A stretch of DNA of 64,000 nt from Pteria penguin (taxonomy: Eukaryota > Mollusca > Bivalvia > Pterioida > Pteriidae), in NCBI GenBank assembly GCA_035048485.1, contig CM068587.1, positions 34,749,816 through 34,813,815 on the forward strand. Direction: 5' to 3'. The position numbers and the translations under genes were made by a program. Shown here in pieces: positions 48,990-60,690 of this stretch. Each line of letters begins with the position of its first letter. The stretch's first letter is position 1. The notes under the pieces were generated by a model. It was not told where the DNA came from. It saw only the letters and a program-made list of their open reading frames with translations, and ran no database searches.

Positions 48990-49380
48990 CAAAGCAAAAC
49001 AAAACAAAAACAAAATAAGAAAAAAGAACAAAAACAAAAAAAAAAAAAAAAAAAAAAATGACCTAAAAAAGAATAAATTATAATAAAAATAGAAATAATA
49101 AGAAATCAGACCCCCCCCCAAAAAAAAAACAAAAACCCGCAAAACACATGCAAACAAACAAGCAACCCCCCCCCCCCCCCCCCCCCCAAAGCCAAAAGAA
49201 AATAAGTCAAAAACAAACAAACAAACTTACAGCCAAAATCAATGAAAAAAGAAATAGAAAGCAAACAAAACAGACAAAAGCCGAAAAACAAAAAACAACA
49301 ACAGTAACAAACCATCGAAACTAAACAAATCAAAACAAAAAAAAAAAAAAAATTAAAGAAAAAGTAAATTTAAAAAAAAG
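48990..49380 (+). repeat. A/C-rich low-complexity block
   Basis: About 390 bases that are almost free of T on the plus strand over long parts: AAAAC and AAAAG units, a C run of nine, a C run of about 20 (near 49166-49186) and several A runs. Open frames here are compositional artefacts. Confidence 0.9.
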
Positions 49381-50334
49381 GAAAAGATATATGAATTTAA
49401 TAATGGCTTACTTTTTGTATAAAGCCTTCAAAATATTATATTTCAAACTCTTGGTAACTTCATATCGTGACGTCAACAACCCCAATAACCTGTATCTTCA
49501 GTTGTTCCTAGAAATGACACCGAGCTCGAGAGTGAACAAAGATGTCTGATAAAGAAACGAAGCCACAGAAACATATCTTGAATGGCGAAGTCTTAGTTGC
49601 TTGTCAATATCCAACCGGAAAGGTTCTTTATGTGTCGCCTTTTTCTATTTTCATACAAACAATCTGCGCCAGTTGCGGGATGTTGGTGTGATAACGCGCT
49701 GTATCCAGTTTACTTGTTATTCCCTTTGCAGTCTGGATCTCGTAAAAATGTTCAACATATACGATATCATGTATAGCATAGACCCTAGTTCTTATGCTGT
49801 GTAGCGGTGACGCTTTTTTTACTTGAATTAGTCCACATTTATCATATGGCAATAATTTGCTATGTTTATGTTGTCATTTTGTTTTGAGCATTTACAATAG
49901 TAGAGGTCCCTTGTATGTTTTCTAGGGGTCTATGATTTTCCCCCTTGTTACATGCAAGTAGATGCAATAATTATTCATATGCTTTATTTTTTCTTTTTTT
50001 TTTTTAACTATTCATTGAGGTAAACACTTTTTCCGCAAATACTTCAACACGTAAATTCCGATTCCAGTGACCACTTTTGATATCTATCTTACCACTTTTT
50101 AGTATCATAACATCATTACTGACTGAATGACAAAGAAACAGAAAATGTAAGTATACCGTTGATATTTTCATAATCACTTCGAGCCAAGCTGGTTTAGCTA
50201 AATAAGATTAAGCATAATTCAACCGGTCGGCAGGGAATGCTTACTACTTCATGATACTAGTATCTCTTACCTCTGGTCCTTCCAAAGGGTCTGTGATTGC
50301 CTCCACCACGCTCCCTATTGTACCTATATTGTAC
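49381..50334. other. Non-coding sequence
   Basis: No supported gene or repeat. Confidence 0.35.
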
Positions 50335-50339
50335 CACCC

Positions 50340-50370
50340 CATAGATGGATCTAAAAAAATTTGAAATTGC

Positions 50371-50401
<31 letters not shown>

Positions 50402-50547
50402 GGGGGGGGGGGGGTTTGCAACCTCCCACTACTCGATCTGGAAAGGGAGTATGGTTGCTGCCCTAAAAATGGTCAAAAATGACCCTTTTGTGTAAAATTA
50501 TCCGACCAAAGAGGGGGAGGGGGTTGCAGGGGTGTCATCCGCCAATG
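50340..50547 (+). mobile_element. Short TIR element, CATAGGCGGATC subfamily, copy 3
   Basis: Starts CATAGATGGATCTAAAAA and ends GTCATCCGCCAATG. The flanking pentamers CACCC (50335-50339) and CACTC (50548-50552) differ at one position. The interior has an expanded (TG)n plus G run (50376-50414) at the place where copy 2 has C and (AC)n runs. The conserved part is GCTGCCCTAAAAATGGTCAA. Confidence 0.8.
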
Positions 50548-50552
50548 CACTC

Positions 50553-51290
50553 GACTTCGTTACATTTTGTTGTTTGCTATTTACTTTACATGAGATGTAA
50601 ATGAAATGTAAAATGATGTAATATTATTTTATTCAAAACTAAACAATCAAAATTGCACAGGAATCTTCTGTATTGGTAATTCTATGAGTTTTCTCTAAGG
50701 CTCTGCGATGCTTCATCATGGGTTATCTCCCTTAATATCCCAAAGTACAAAGGAGATATGCACCAAGCAATCGGATTAGACTATTGTTATATAGACAACG
50801 CGGAAGATACTCTTCAAAACATTTATGAACAAATTCACAAATGAAAAATTACAAATAGATGATGTGTAACGCAAAAGTCACAAAATGTCTATATTACAGC
50901 GAGTTTTTAACATCAGTCACTTGTAGGTTACTTGTTAATTATTAATATTTGTGAAGTTGAAAATGATCGTGGGCATGAATTATCCATTGTTGCAGTAGGT
51001 GCAGAAATGTTATAGACAGCCTAAGGGTTTCTTAATTGATGTAGGCACATATAAATGCAATTTCCTCTCATGACAGAAGAATGAGATACAATAAAATATC
51101 AACATGTGCTATTTATAATACAGATTTTTTAAATTTCTATATGCGTCATTTAAGAAAGAATTTTCTTAAACATCATAGGTTTTTAAATAAATAAATAAAT
51201 AAAAAAGCACTTTGTTTCAATGCGTTTCACTTCTACCTCTTTTTTTTGTATTTTCCTAAGTTTGAGCAAAGAAGTATGTCTAACTTATTT
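50553..51290. other. AT-rich non-coding sequence
   Basis: No feature recognised. Confidence 0.35.
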
Positions 51291-51622
51291 CGATTCAGCT
51301 GTGTTTATTGTATAAATTGACGTCCATAATGATTGCGTAATATATCATGCCATAGGGATTTGAAAACTTGATAGCTTTCCCAAATTTAGTTACAGATGTA
51401 TTTTCCTTTGAAATAAGTGTGCATTTAGCAGGCCAAGCCTCAGAATTGGACTTGTGACTAAACACACTTGTTAAACGAGACATCATTGGTATCTAGCCAT
51501 AGACCACAAGGCAAAGACGTCCATCAGTGTGGGCGCCCGAGTATCCATTTCGTCGCTAAACACAACACTCAGGGGATCAGAAACACTTCTTTCCTGCACG
51601 ACGGATCCATACAGAGATTCCA
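51290..51622 (-). other. Candidate terminal exon and 3' UTR of an unidentified minus-strand gene
   Basis: On the minus strand a pyrimidine-rich acceptor (TGTTCTGCTCTTCTGATAG) precedes an open segment of 137 nt (51622-51486). It ends in TGA at 51483-51485 and reads VESLYGSVVQERSVSDPLSV and on to LWSMARYQ. AATAAA on the same strand lies at 51309-51304, a normal 3' UTR distance. The segment is clearly richer in G+C than its flanks. Against this, other frames on both strands are also open, the peptide is not recognised, and no upstream exon could be found. Confidence 0.3.
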
Positions 51623-54600
51623 CTATCAGAAGAGCAGAACATATGGTAAATAATTCATAAACATAGATACATACGAAATACGATTTTATTGGCAGAGAGA
51701 GATTTTTACATGAATAAAACAACTGTTTAATTGTAACTGGATGTGTCGCGAACGCCTTATGCAGAAAATGCCTATTTTCAAAGGTCAGTGGGTGTGATAC
51801 TGTATATAAAATGGTAATTATGGAGAAAAACAAACACATGGGTAAGGATGGAATGTCTTTTTTATCTGGATGAGTATGATCTACAAATGATCTACATCAC
51901 ATACTGATGAAACTACATACAAACCTGTGTTTAAAGGTCACCCAAGACAAAAATCACACGTGACTTTTATAAAGACTAGTGATTACTTTCATGCAAAATT
52001 TCATTTAGAAAGAACACTTGGCAAATATGAATTAAAACCTGATGTCCACGTGATAGATTTACATGTAGGCAGGTCTATATCCGGAACACCAACTTGGTTC
52101 TTATACTATGTGACAGTGACCAGACACGCATATGAAAAATGTATGAATACTTCAAAAATTGCCCGCGCAAGTGTGAAACTGCGTGATTTGGTCATTAACT
52201 AATTCAACATTAAGCATGCATAAGACCGATTATTCTTAATATTTTAAATGCACATTCAAATGAAAATGTATATTAGCTATTAGACGGGGAATACATACAC
52301 ATTTTATAGGGAAGACACGCTTGAAGGTATCAAAGTAGCAATTAGTTTTCCATAGGGCTACATGTTAATGAATTGTTTTAACTTATCTTTAGTCCGCAGA
52401 AAATGTGCTTGCTGAAAATATTGTAACCCTTGATAAGAAAAATACTGATCCATTAAGTAACTTTTAATATTGTTGCTTATTAACAGATAGTCCATAACAA
52501 GCATTTCAATACAAAAGATGAATCTGGCATATATATCCATTCAGAAGCCTGAGATTTCTCATCCCAAGCAAGACATCAGGGTAGCAAAAACGCTTACATG
52601 ACTCAAGTCAGGGTCAATTGGTACATTGATACCTTAACCGATGTGTTGACATTCGCCATCACAGTGCCATGTGACCTTCCTTCACATACTAAAGACCTTT
52701 CACGTCCGGGTCTTGTTCTCAAACATTCAACACCGACGCGGTGTTCTGGATAGACAGATCTTCTCTATATTCTTAATATTTTCCAATGCAAACATGCACC
52801 TTTCCCAAAATTTGGCCTCTATTTAGATTTTACACTGTTGTAGTCCTACCATAAAATCAACATCGATTTTATTAAGGAATTCGACCCATAATGCTAAAGC
52901 TTCCACAATATAGGCAATAACTCACGACTCATCTAACTGATTGTCATTAATTCGATTGTTCTGTCTAAAAATAAAAGAGTAACAAATATGGACACTATTT
53001 CACAAATTATTATAATTGAAAAATAAAAATATACCATACCATAAATACACAATCAATTTATTACGTTTTTTAATGTCTGAGTCATTACATATTCATCTTT
53101 TCGCTATGTATTTCTGTGGAGGTTTTTGTCTTACACCTGAGATAAATCTCCTTTCCATTTGTCAAATCAAACGTTTCATGTACACAATTATATTCAAATG
53201 AGACTTCAACTTGATTTAGAATAAACCAGTCTAAGAGATTATCAATCTGCAATCAATTCTACCATAGATTCTAAGTGAACATCAATAACAGAGGTGTACG
53301 TCTAGCGATATATACACTCTTGTCATCAGGAACAAAAGAGTATTCTTCCAGACAATTTCTCTGATAAACAGAACGGTCATGCCACTAAATTAGACACCGT
53401 TTACATGATGGATAATATGTTTATATAACAGAGGTATGTAAGGGTTAAAGACAGGTCATTGGATATAACGTCCGTGAAATTCGTTCCTGTTTATTCTGTT
53501 GTCTTCTCTTATATCACCCTTTTGTTTAAAATTGCATTCGACCTTTGTTGAGTATGTTAAAATCGGTTTAATGTTAATAGAAATCACTAGGCACATGCAT
53601 AACACAAGGTTAGCATCAAGTTTGCTTTGCTTTGTGATTGTCCAATACAGCACGAGATGATATATTTAGACTACTAGAAGATCAGACTTATAACACATTA
53701 TGAAGCAGTCGCAATACCTACTTATGACGGTTAATTGATATGACAATAATCACAATTGATATTGACCATTTTACGGAGCCATCTTTCCACACGTCACAAA
53801 AGTAACGAGATATACTTTTGATATTTCTAAATAGCCATCCATTCAGAAGACAGGCATCCCAAGTTAAAAAGTCATAAACATATATAAACACAGACAGTGT
53901 CATGCGATTAAATCAAAGCATCAGAAATATGCCTAGCGTCATCGATAAAGGCAAAGCGTACTCTGTCAGTCTGAAAGCGAGCTATGGTCCTAAGCCAGTA
54001 ATGTTTCTCATTAATAGTTAAAAAAAACCCGAGATTCAGGTGCATTATCTGAAAAAGGTTTATCTAAGGCCTCATTCAAATCTATTTCCTTAATAAGTAT
54101 TTTGTTTGTTGCGTAGCTACGTCGCTTTCACGCTTTAGATATAATGATACAAAAAGCAAAGAATAATCTCTCTCAGACCATAAATCATAAATGCTAAGGA
54201 CGACCTTCAAACTCCGTTCACCGGCGTGAAAAGCCTAAGCAATGACATTGCATCCAACCGGAACACCTCTTTTGTTTTCTTTAACACTGATGCTGGTGGA
54301 CACACAAGAAGTTCGGAATCGATTCTAACGGTAAGGGATAAAGATGTCTATATGGAGATAAAAATCAGCTAGAATGTCTTTAGGTAATACGCAGGCACTG
54401 ATAACCGTATCCATCGTCGAATCTGCAAAATGCTCTCAGCTAAACGTAACATTCCAATTTATCTTTCTGGTACGTCGATATATACTATCAGCGACATCTA
54501 TATCCTGTATCCAATATCACATTTCCTTCTTTTAGGCTATTGCCCAAATATTACGAAAGTTAATTAGTGCAGTTAGAAATTGCACAAATCAGGTATTAAT

Positions 54601-54896
54601 CAGCTGAGTAAATTGTTTGTTCATTCCAGTAATTCCTATGCTCAACAAGCATTTTTCATTTTCGTTTTGGTAAATCGTTTGTTTGATTAAATCAATAAAG
54701 AAACATGCTGGTTATGATAGTTTTACAAGTCTTGATTTTTCAGTTTTGTCGATCTTGTGGTCAAGTAGATAGTTTAAATTTGTTGACCAGGTAAATAGTT
54801 CAAATCATTCGTTAATTTGAGTGAATCACTCATTTAGTTTAGTCGAATTTTATTCGGTATTTGCACTGATAGCATATCACACATGCTTCGTTCCTA
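51623..54896. other. AT-rich non-coding sequence
   Basis: No supported gene. A 91-codon frame at 51927-52202 (+) has no motif or splice fit. Confidence 0.35.
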
Positions 54897-55130
54897 ACTT
54901 ACAGTGGTTCAGTTGTAAGCGTGTAATGGGCTGGAAGTGAGAGGTCAATAGCTCGAGCCTCAGCAGAAAATCGTCGGTGTTTTGTCGTTCAAAAGCCACC
55001 TTGAGAACCGGGGTGATATGTCACAGGAGACATTGAGAAGTAGTGGATTTCTTACTGCTTCTGTGTAGTGCGTCAGGCAGATAAGTGAAAAATTCCTGAT
55101 GATACGTAAAATAACAAACCAAATAAATAA
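54897..55130 (+). mobile_element. Diverged tRNA-derived SINE with AAAT tail
   Basis: Head-like segment with A-box-like AGTGGTTCAGTTGTAAGCG and weak B box ATAGCTCGAGCCTC. The body includes GCGTCAGGCAGATAAGTG, similar to the GCATCAGGCAGATGCCGTC of the main SINE, and it ends CGTAAAATAACAAACC before an AAAT array. Confidence 0.55.
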
Positions 55131-55137
55131 ATAGAAA

Positions 55138-55138
55138 A

Positions 55139-55208
<70 letters not shown>

Positions 55209-55209
55209 A
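55138..55209. repeat. (AAAT)n microsatellite
   Basis: About 17 tetranucleotide units, probably grown from the tail of the preceding SINE. Confidence 0.95.
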
Positions 55210-55451
55210 AATTACTCACTTCTATGTATCTCATATAAAAAAACAAAAACTTGTGGAAGTATAACGGTATGAAGTTAATAATTTGTAAAATTGAGAGGCA
55301 CTATGTTTTGATAATCGACTCTGAATGGCGAGTTTTCATTCATCAGGTTTGCATGTATAACTTCCCTCTGTTCTCAGCTCTGAAGCTATTCTACAACAGG
55401 AGTAGCTACAGAAAAAGCCTTGATACATGTAAGCATTGAGTTGGAATGTGA

Positions 55452-55453
55452 TT

Positions 55454-55497
<44 letters not shown>

Positions 55498-55738
55498 TTG
55501 TTTTACGTCATTCCATGATTATTTCATGTATATGGTGACGGCATAGAAATTTAGACCTTTGTAACGGACCCACCAGAAGCAGTGAGGGATCTTTTACGTG
55601 CCACGCCTACCTTGACACGGGATCTCGGTTTTTACTGTCTTATCCGAAAGACAGAACACCGGTGCGACCATGACGGGAGTCGAACCCGGGACTTCCCGGT
55701 CACGAGCCGAGCACCTTATCCACTAGGTTACACCGACT
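55452..55738 (-). mobile_element. tRNA-derived SINE, copy 7
   Basis: Minus-oriented, with a long tail of about seven ATTG units at the left, body AGTGAGGGATCTTTTACGTG, and the complement of the B box GTCGAACCCGGGAC. A short internal deletion removes the GCATCTGCCTGATGCATTGC segment. No clear target duplication was found. Confidence 0.9.
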
Positions 55739-56225
55739 TGACTATGGTTAAAAAACAAAATGCTAATATATGTTTCTGTATAGAACTAAATGCATTTATA
55801 CATAGGGACCATTGATTATGAAAAAAGTAATTTTCAACTGTTGAAGTTCTTTAGCAAAAGAATTTCATTTTTGAAAATGAAACCACTTTAAAACCAGAAG
55901 CGTAGATACAACCATGAAATACTCCAGTGAATTGCCGCTGTATATAGATATTCTCGATCCTATGAGTTAGTCAAATTTATGCTTTGTAAAATAACTTACG
56001 CATAACCATTGTTTAACCTTTAACAATCATATGTCTTTAGAAACCAGAAGTGAAACTATGTTCCAGGAAGGGGAGGGGTGTTAATTGGTTAAGCGTCTCC
56101 TGGTTGGCTTGTAACATCCACCAGAATGGCAAAAAGGTAGAAAGAACATAAAAGTTAGAAATGGCATTTCATTCTTTACACAAGCATTTTAGTCCGATAC
56201 CTATTAGAACATATATACATGTACA

Positions 56226-56280
56226 AATTATGATGCACAATATGCGCATTTTGACAACTTATGTCTCTTAAGTGATGCTC
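56226..56280 (-). repeat. Dispersed GAGACATAAGTTGTC repeat, copy 3
   Basis: The reverse complement reads GAGCATCACTTAAGAGACAT, then AAGTTGTCAAAATGCGCATA. It matches the two direct copies at 62442 and 62779. Confidence 0.75.
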
Positions 56281-56289
56281 AGGAACTAA

Positions 56290-58057
56290 TTCTCCATCCA
56301 TTTTAACAAAGCATACGAGGTAATTTACCATATAGGTATTTGTTTCTCTTTCACGAAGAAACAAATGGATAATAATTTTACGGTTGATTGACGCCTGTAT
56401 AGAAATGTTTCCTTCTTATAACATTAGACTGTAACTGAAAGATTGTAAACGAAAAAAAATGCAGTCACTGAAAACGACCTGTTAACTTGATTTTTAATTT
56501 AAAAAAATAATAAAACCTAATATTGTCTCTCAACAACTAGCAACTCCCAGATCACTCGTATGGATAGTTGCTTGTATATCCGTTTAAGTATGCAAATGTC
56601 ACCTTTATATATAGATATATATTGTGAATCTTTGTTTCTCTATAACAAGCCTGTCACCGATGATTGTTCGTAAGGATTCTCCATAGACACAGAAACATCT
56701 TCGCGGTTTTCTTCCCATTGTGGCTATTTGACATAACATATGGTCTCAGCCTAGACAAATGTAGATATGTTATATAGAAATATATGTCTGACTTCCGACG
56801 ATCAATGTCCTGCGATCCCTAGCCAATACACATCCTCTCTAACCAATTCTTTCCGTTTGATATCGGGCCATGATAGGAATATACAATTGACAGACTGTTT
56901 TATGAATGTTGATCAAACAAAAGCTACGTTTCCACACTGGTTAAGTAGGGGAATCTCCTGGGCAAACATTTGGCACCAAGCATGAAATTTGTTCCATGAA
57001 TTATCTTTACTAGTTGCCAAGATTTATTAAACAAATTTGGACATATACCATAATTGTGATTCATTTCCAATAATATATACAGGCAATGCGATAATTGGCT
57101 TTTGTTTTTATATTTCTTTGGAGATATAATCTGAATTTTGGGTCACCATACTGTCTGGAAGACGAAGTCCACAGTGGACTATTAATATCTGATTTCAATT
57201 TCTTCCGAATCCAGGAAAATTTAGTCAGCCAATCTCTTACAGAATTGCTTTATAGTTGTCGCATTATATAGCTATTTTACCAATGTTTACGATGGTCTGT
57301 TGTTTGTACATTCAGACAGTATTACTGTTCCCATGGGAACCCTTCACTCCTTATCAGCACTAAAATTGGAAACTCCTCACAGAATTAAATACGGTAGAAA
57401 TTACCACAAGCTGAACTTGAAAGTTACTATTAAATATTCCCACATGTCAATTTCGCCCAATGACAAAGTGAGAATCGATATCAGTATAGGGTCAGCCACC
57501 TAGAAGAGTGTTCGCATCCCACTTTGTGATTCCGAGTTTATGATCAGGCTATCGGAGTTCGATCTCGGTCGTCGACTCATTGTTTTTGAAGGTGATTTAT
57601 CATTTTCTTTCTCTTTTTATAGCCGCATGTCAGAATTATGAATTAACAAAAGGGAGTGTTCGATTGGATATAGATTAAATGCCGCTGATTGCGGTATTTA
57701 TAAGAATCCACCACTCAGTCACAGAAAATGCTGGATATGATCAAGAGACAAATGTAGTTTCTCGACATTCTCCGTAATAGACATTAACACAAAAGGCCAA
57801 CGTATCAATATTGAGTATAAAAGAATCTGGAGTATATATATATTTCATAATGATTTTCCTGTGAATATAAATGTTAATTTGAATTCTTTCATGGTAGCAT
57901 TTAGGACACCATTGTATTCCCTGCATCGACCTTGTGTATTCCAAAAAGCCTTAGGTGACAGCCTTCAAATAACTTTATATTTTTTCTACTCTAAAGGACA
58001 CAAGTAACCCGAAGACAGACGTAACAAACATTTAGAGATCAGTGTATATAATGGACA
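56290..58057. other. AT-rich non-coding sequence
   Basis: Short open frames at 56767-56985 and 57300-57503 (+) were inspected. The second follows an acceptor-like TTGTACATTCAG and ends in a stop, but no donor or upstream exon supports it. Confidence 0.3.
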
Positions 58058-58062
58058 GATGC

Positions 58063-58220
58063 CATTGGCGGATCCAGGTGTTCCGAAAAGGCGGGCACGG
58101 GCACTTATGAAAGTCAAGTATTAGCCAAAATACTCAGCCATTTTTGGTGCAATTCTCAAGTTTGACTTATAACGAAAAAGGGAAGTAGCCCCCTCCCCCC
58201 CGTTTTTAAATCCGCCAATG
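58063..58220 (-). mobile_element. Short TIR element, CAGTGGCGG family, copy 5
   Basis: Minus-oriented copy starts CATTGGCGGATCCAGG and ends AAATCCGCCAATG. The flanking pentamers GATGC and CATGC differ at one position. It has a C run near the right end and the complement of the AAAATGGCTGAG core. Confidence 0.8.
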
Positions 58221-58479
58221 CATGCCTTCGAGATGTGGACCCCATATGGCACCACAGTTTTGTCGGAGGGTTTTTAACATCTATATTATTCTTTGTGTCG
58301 CAGTATCATTTCAACGTTAAACCCTAACAAACCATACAAGTGCACAAAATATATATGCTCTATGGCTAATGAAACACTTTGCTTAGTAAATAAGATATAA
58401 TGAGAGAATGTCAACACTAGATAATTGAATAAATAAATTTGATGTCATCACTAAAAACCATAGATGATAACTCATGAAA

Positions 58480-58853
58480 ACCTATCTACAAATCTGTTTG
58501 TGAAACACGAATGCCTCCGGGGACAACAAAGTCCAAATAGGGCAAAGTTTGAAATGTAGGTTAAAGGTCACAACCCCTGTAATGGCTTAAAAGTTATGAC
58601 TAATGCTAAAGTTTTTAGAAATGTAGGTCAAAGGTCACGGTCAAGGTTGCTAGGTCAAAAACTGTGGTAACAACGTAAAGGACTCGTTTCAATGAATGCA
58701 CATGCGAAAGTTGAAAACCTTACCTTTTAAGTATTAAAAGTTAGGGCGAATGTTATTTAAAGTTTTTAGCCATAGACATACAGATAGATGGACAGACACA
58801 CAAACAGGCCAAAACTTAGATGCCCCCAAATTTCCTTCCGGGATATAAAAAAA
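58480..58853 (+). repeat. Dispersed element with AGGTCA half sites
   Basis: Begins near CTGTTTGTGAAACACGAATG, contains repeated GTAGGTCAAAGGTCACGG-type units, and ends near AGATGGACAGACACACAAAC followed by a GATGCCCCC segment. A perfect DR1 (AGGTCA-A-AGGTCA) lies at 58625-58637. It looks related to the element in intron 2 (35412-35998), in opposite orientation. Confidence 0.65.
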
Positions 58854-59181
58854 AACCATGTACATTTTGTACATTGAAATATATTGACACTTACTTAGAA
58901 AAACAAACAATGTGTAGAAAATGTTCATGCGAGTCTAAGTTATAAGCAATGCATATAGATATTGTATCTGTTTAATTATTTAAGATTACCTCTGTGTTTT
59001 ATATCTATAAGATCTGGTATGTGCTCATGTTAACATAACATACAATATCTTGAAGCTAAATAAACAATTTAGATTGGCATATAACCTATGCAAAACAATT
59101 TCTCTATAATGTTGCCAGCAAATGTTTGTACATTAAATTCTACACAGTGTTAGTGTATATATACACATGTATAAATATAGA

Positions 59182-59367
59182 CTAATGACCTTTTTCCTTT
59201 AACTGCGGAGCTGTACATAACATTGGGCGGCAAAATGATTACAGTAGCGTTCCCTCCAAATTTATTACGTCACAACGAATTTTAACGTCATTCTGATCGA
59301 TTTGGAGGGAAAGTTTATGATTTTGCCGTCCAATGTTACAGCTTCGCAATTAAAGGAAAGAGATTAG
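59182..59367. mobile_element. Foldback element of about 186 bp
   Basis: The left arm (TTTCCTTTAACTGCGGAGCTG, then CATTGGGCGGCAAAATGAT and TTCCCTCCAAAT) pairs with the right arm (ATTTGGAGGGAAAG, ATGATTTTGCCGTCCAATG, CAGCTTCGCAATTAAAGGAA) over about 75 bp with a few mismatches. The loop is about 35 bp. It is non-coding. Confidence 0.8.
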
Positions 59368-59459
59368 TTTTAGAACTTATGGAAGCAAGAAATAAAAAAT
59401 AAAATTTCTCAAGCTGAATGAATTTTCTTTTTGAACTTTGAAGGTGTTGCTGGTGTCGG

Positions 59460-60075
59460 CCCCTTAAGATAGTAAACAAGAGGTCCAATGGATAGATATC
59501 TCTCATTTGAGTGCATAGAGTACATTATGAATTCAGATATAAGGCCTACCAAAATTTTCCCAAATAGAAAATTAATTAGCTAACTTTGCCGGAAAACTAT
59601 CCAAAGACAACTATAGATCTAGGTTCTTACAATAAATTCTTCAGATAAATTTTGTTTACAGTTCAAATCTTCACACAACACATATGTAATCAAGATTAGA
59701 ACGAATATACATAGATCTACTTAGTTTTATTTCGGAATTAAAACAAACAAAATCCCCAGAAATCAATTTCAAATCCCTACCATGCATTCCGTTTGTCCTT
59801 AGAACTACGCAGCAGGTTTGAAGAAGTTTATTAAAGGAGGACAACCCCTAAGCCTTATATCCACCCGTCCAGACTCCCAACTTTGATGGATCAGTCGGGG
59901 AAAAACCCTAGCAGGAAAGCCTCAGTACTTCATCCATACCAAGTTTCACCAAACTCTCTTGGACAATGCCAACAGTTCTCATTATCTCAGGAAGTTGCAA
60001 ATTAGGATAGAAAAAAGGACAGACGGCGGACAAACTGACGGATGCCAGACACATTGCTATGCCTATAATTTCTTG
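59460..60075. repeat. Probable dispersed element
   Basis: The left part AAACAAGAGGTCCAATGG and the right part (AGGACAGACGGCGGACAAAC, then GACACATTGCTATGCC) have the composition and order of dispersed elements like those at 35412 and 58480. Only one copy is in this window, so the limits are guesses. Confidence 0.45.
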
Positions 60076-60224
60076 AGCCTTCGGTCAAAATGTTATGATC
60101 TTTATAAGTACATGTAGGCTACCTAAAATCGAATTTATCGCTCACTGACGTAGAGCTATATATAGAATTAATATTTAAATACTCTCTAGCCGTATTATAC
60201 CTATCTAGATCACTACAGCGTTAT

Positions 60225-60297
60225 GGTTTCATGGTGTAGTGGTTATCACGTCTGCTTCACACGCAGAAGGTCGCGAGTTCGAGCCTCGCTGAAACCT
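60225..60297 (+). tRNA. tRNA-Val (anticodon CAC)
   Basis: A complete cloverleaf forms. Acceptor GGTTTCA pairs with TGAAACC (7/7). The D arm is closed by GTG/CAC. Anticodon stem TCTGC/GCAGA has loop TTCACAC, so the anticodon is CAC. T stem GCGAG/CTCGC has loop TTCGAGC. A T run at about 60307-60311 can terminate Pol III. Base 73 would be T rather than the A usual for tRNA-Val. The whole body is that of the neighbouring Val-TAC gene. Confidence 0.92.
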
Positions 60298-60617
60298 GTA
60301 TGTTTATTTTTGTTGCAGTATCATTGTTTTTAAATGCATATACACAATAAAAATCTGGACTAAAGATCGGTTGTTCTATGAGAAAAAAGATCGCACTCGT
60401 TGTGAAGGAATTACAACAGAAAAGGGGGATGGCACGAGTGGGACCTCAGTATCCAAATCCTCATCATGTGGCTCATGCTACTTTGTTGGCACTGTTTATC
60501 TTAAAGGATGAAGAGGCGCAAAAGCTGCTCTTGCTGTGACGAATGTTTCATATATTGAAGAATTTAGATCCTAGATTCTTTTTCAAATTAATTGTTATGT
60601 AAATATAAAAAAAAATC

Positions 60618-60690
60618 AGGTTTCAGCGAGGCTCGAACTCGCGACCTTCTGCGTGTAAAGCAGACGTGATAACCACTACACCATGAAACC
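60618..60690 (-). tRNA. tRNA-Val (anticodon TAC)
   Basis: A complete cloverleaf on the minus strand, identical to the tRNA at 60225 except for the first anticodon base (loop TTTACAC). The seven-base acceptor stem and five-base T stem are perfect. On the minus strand it is followed within a few bases by a run of nine or more T, a strong Pol III terminator. Base 73 is T. It is convergent with the Val-CAC gene, 320 bp apart. Confidence 0.94.

Noticed and set aside
54200..54370. Open stretch reading NRNTSFVFFNTDAGG
   Set aside because: Lacks a start, acceptor and homologous motif; about 60 open codons can arise by chance.
57300..57503. Acceptor-like TTGTACATTCAG followed by a 60-codon open frame
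   Set aside because: No upstream exon, no recognisable motif, and its composition is that of the flanks.
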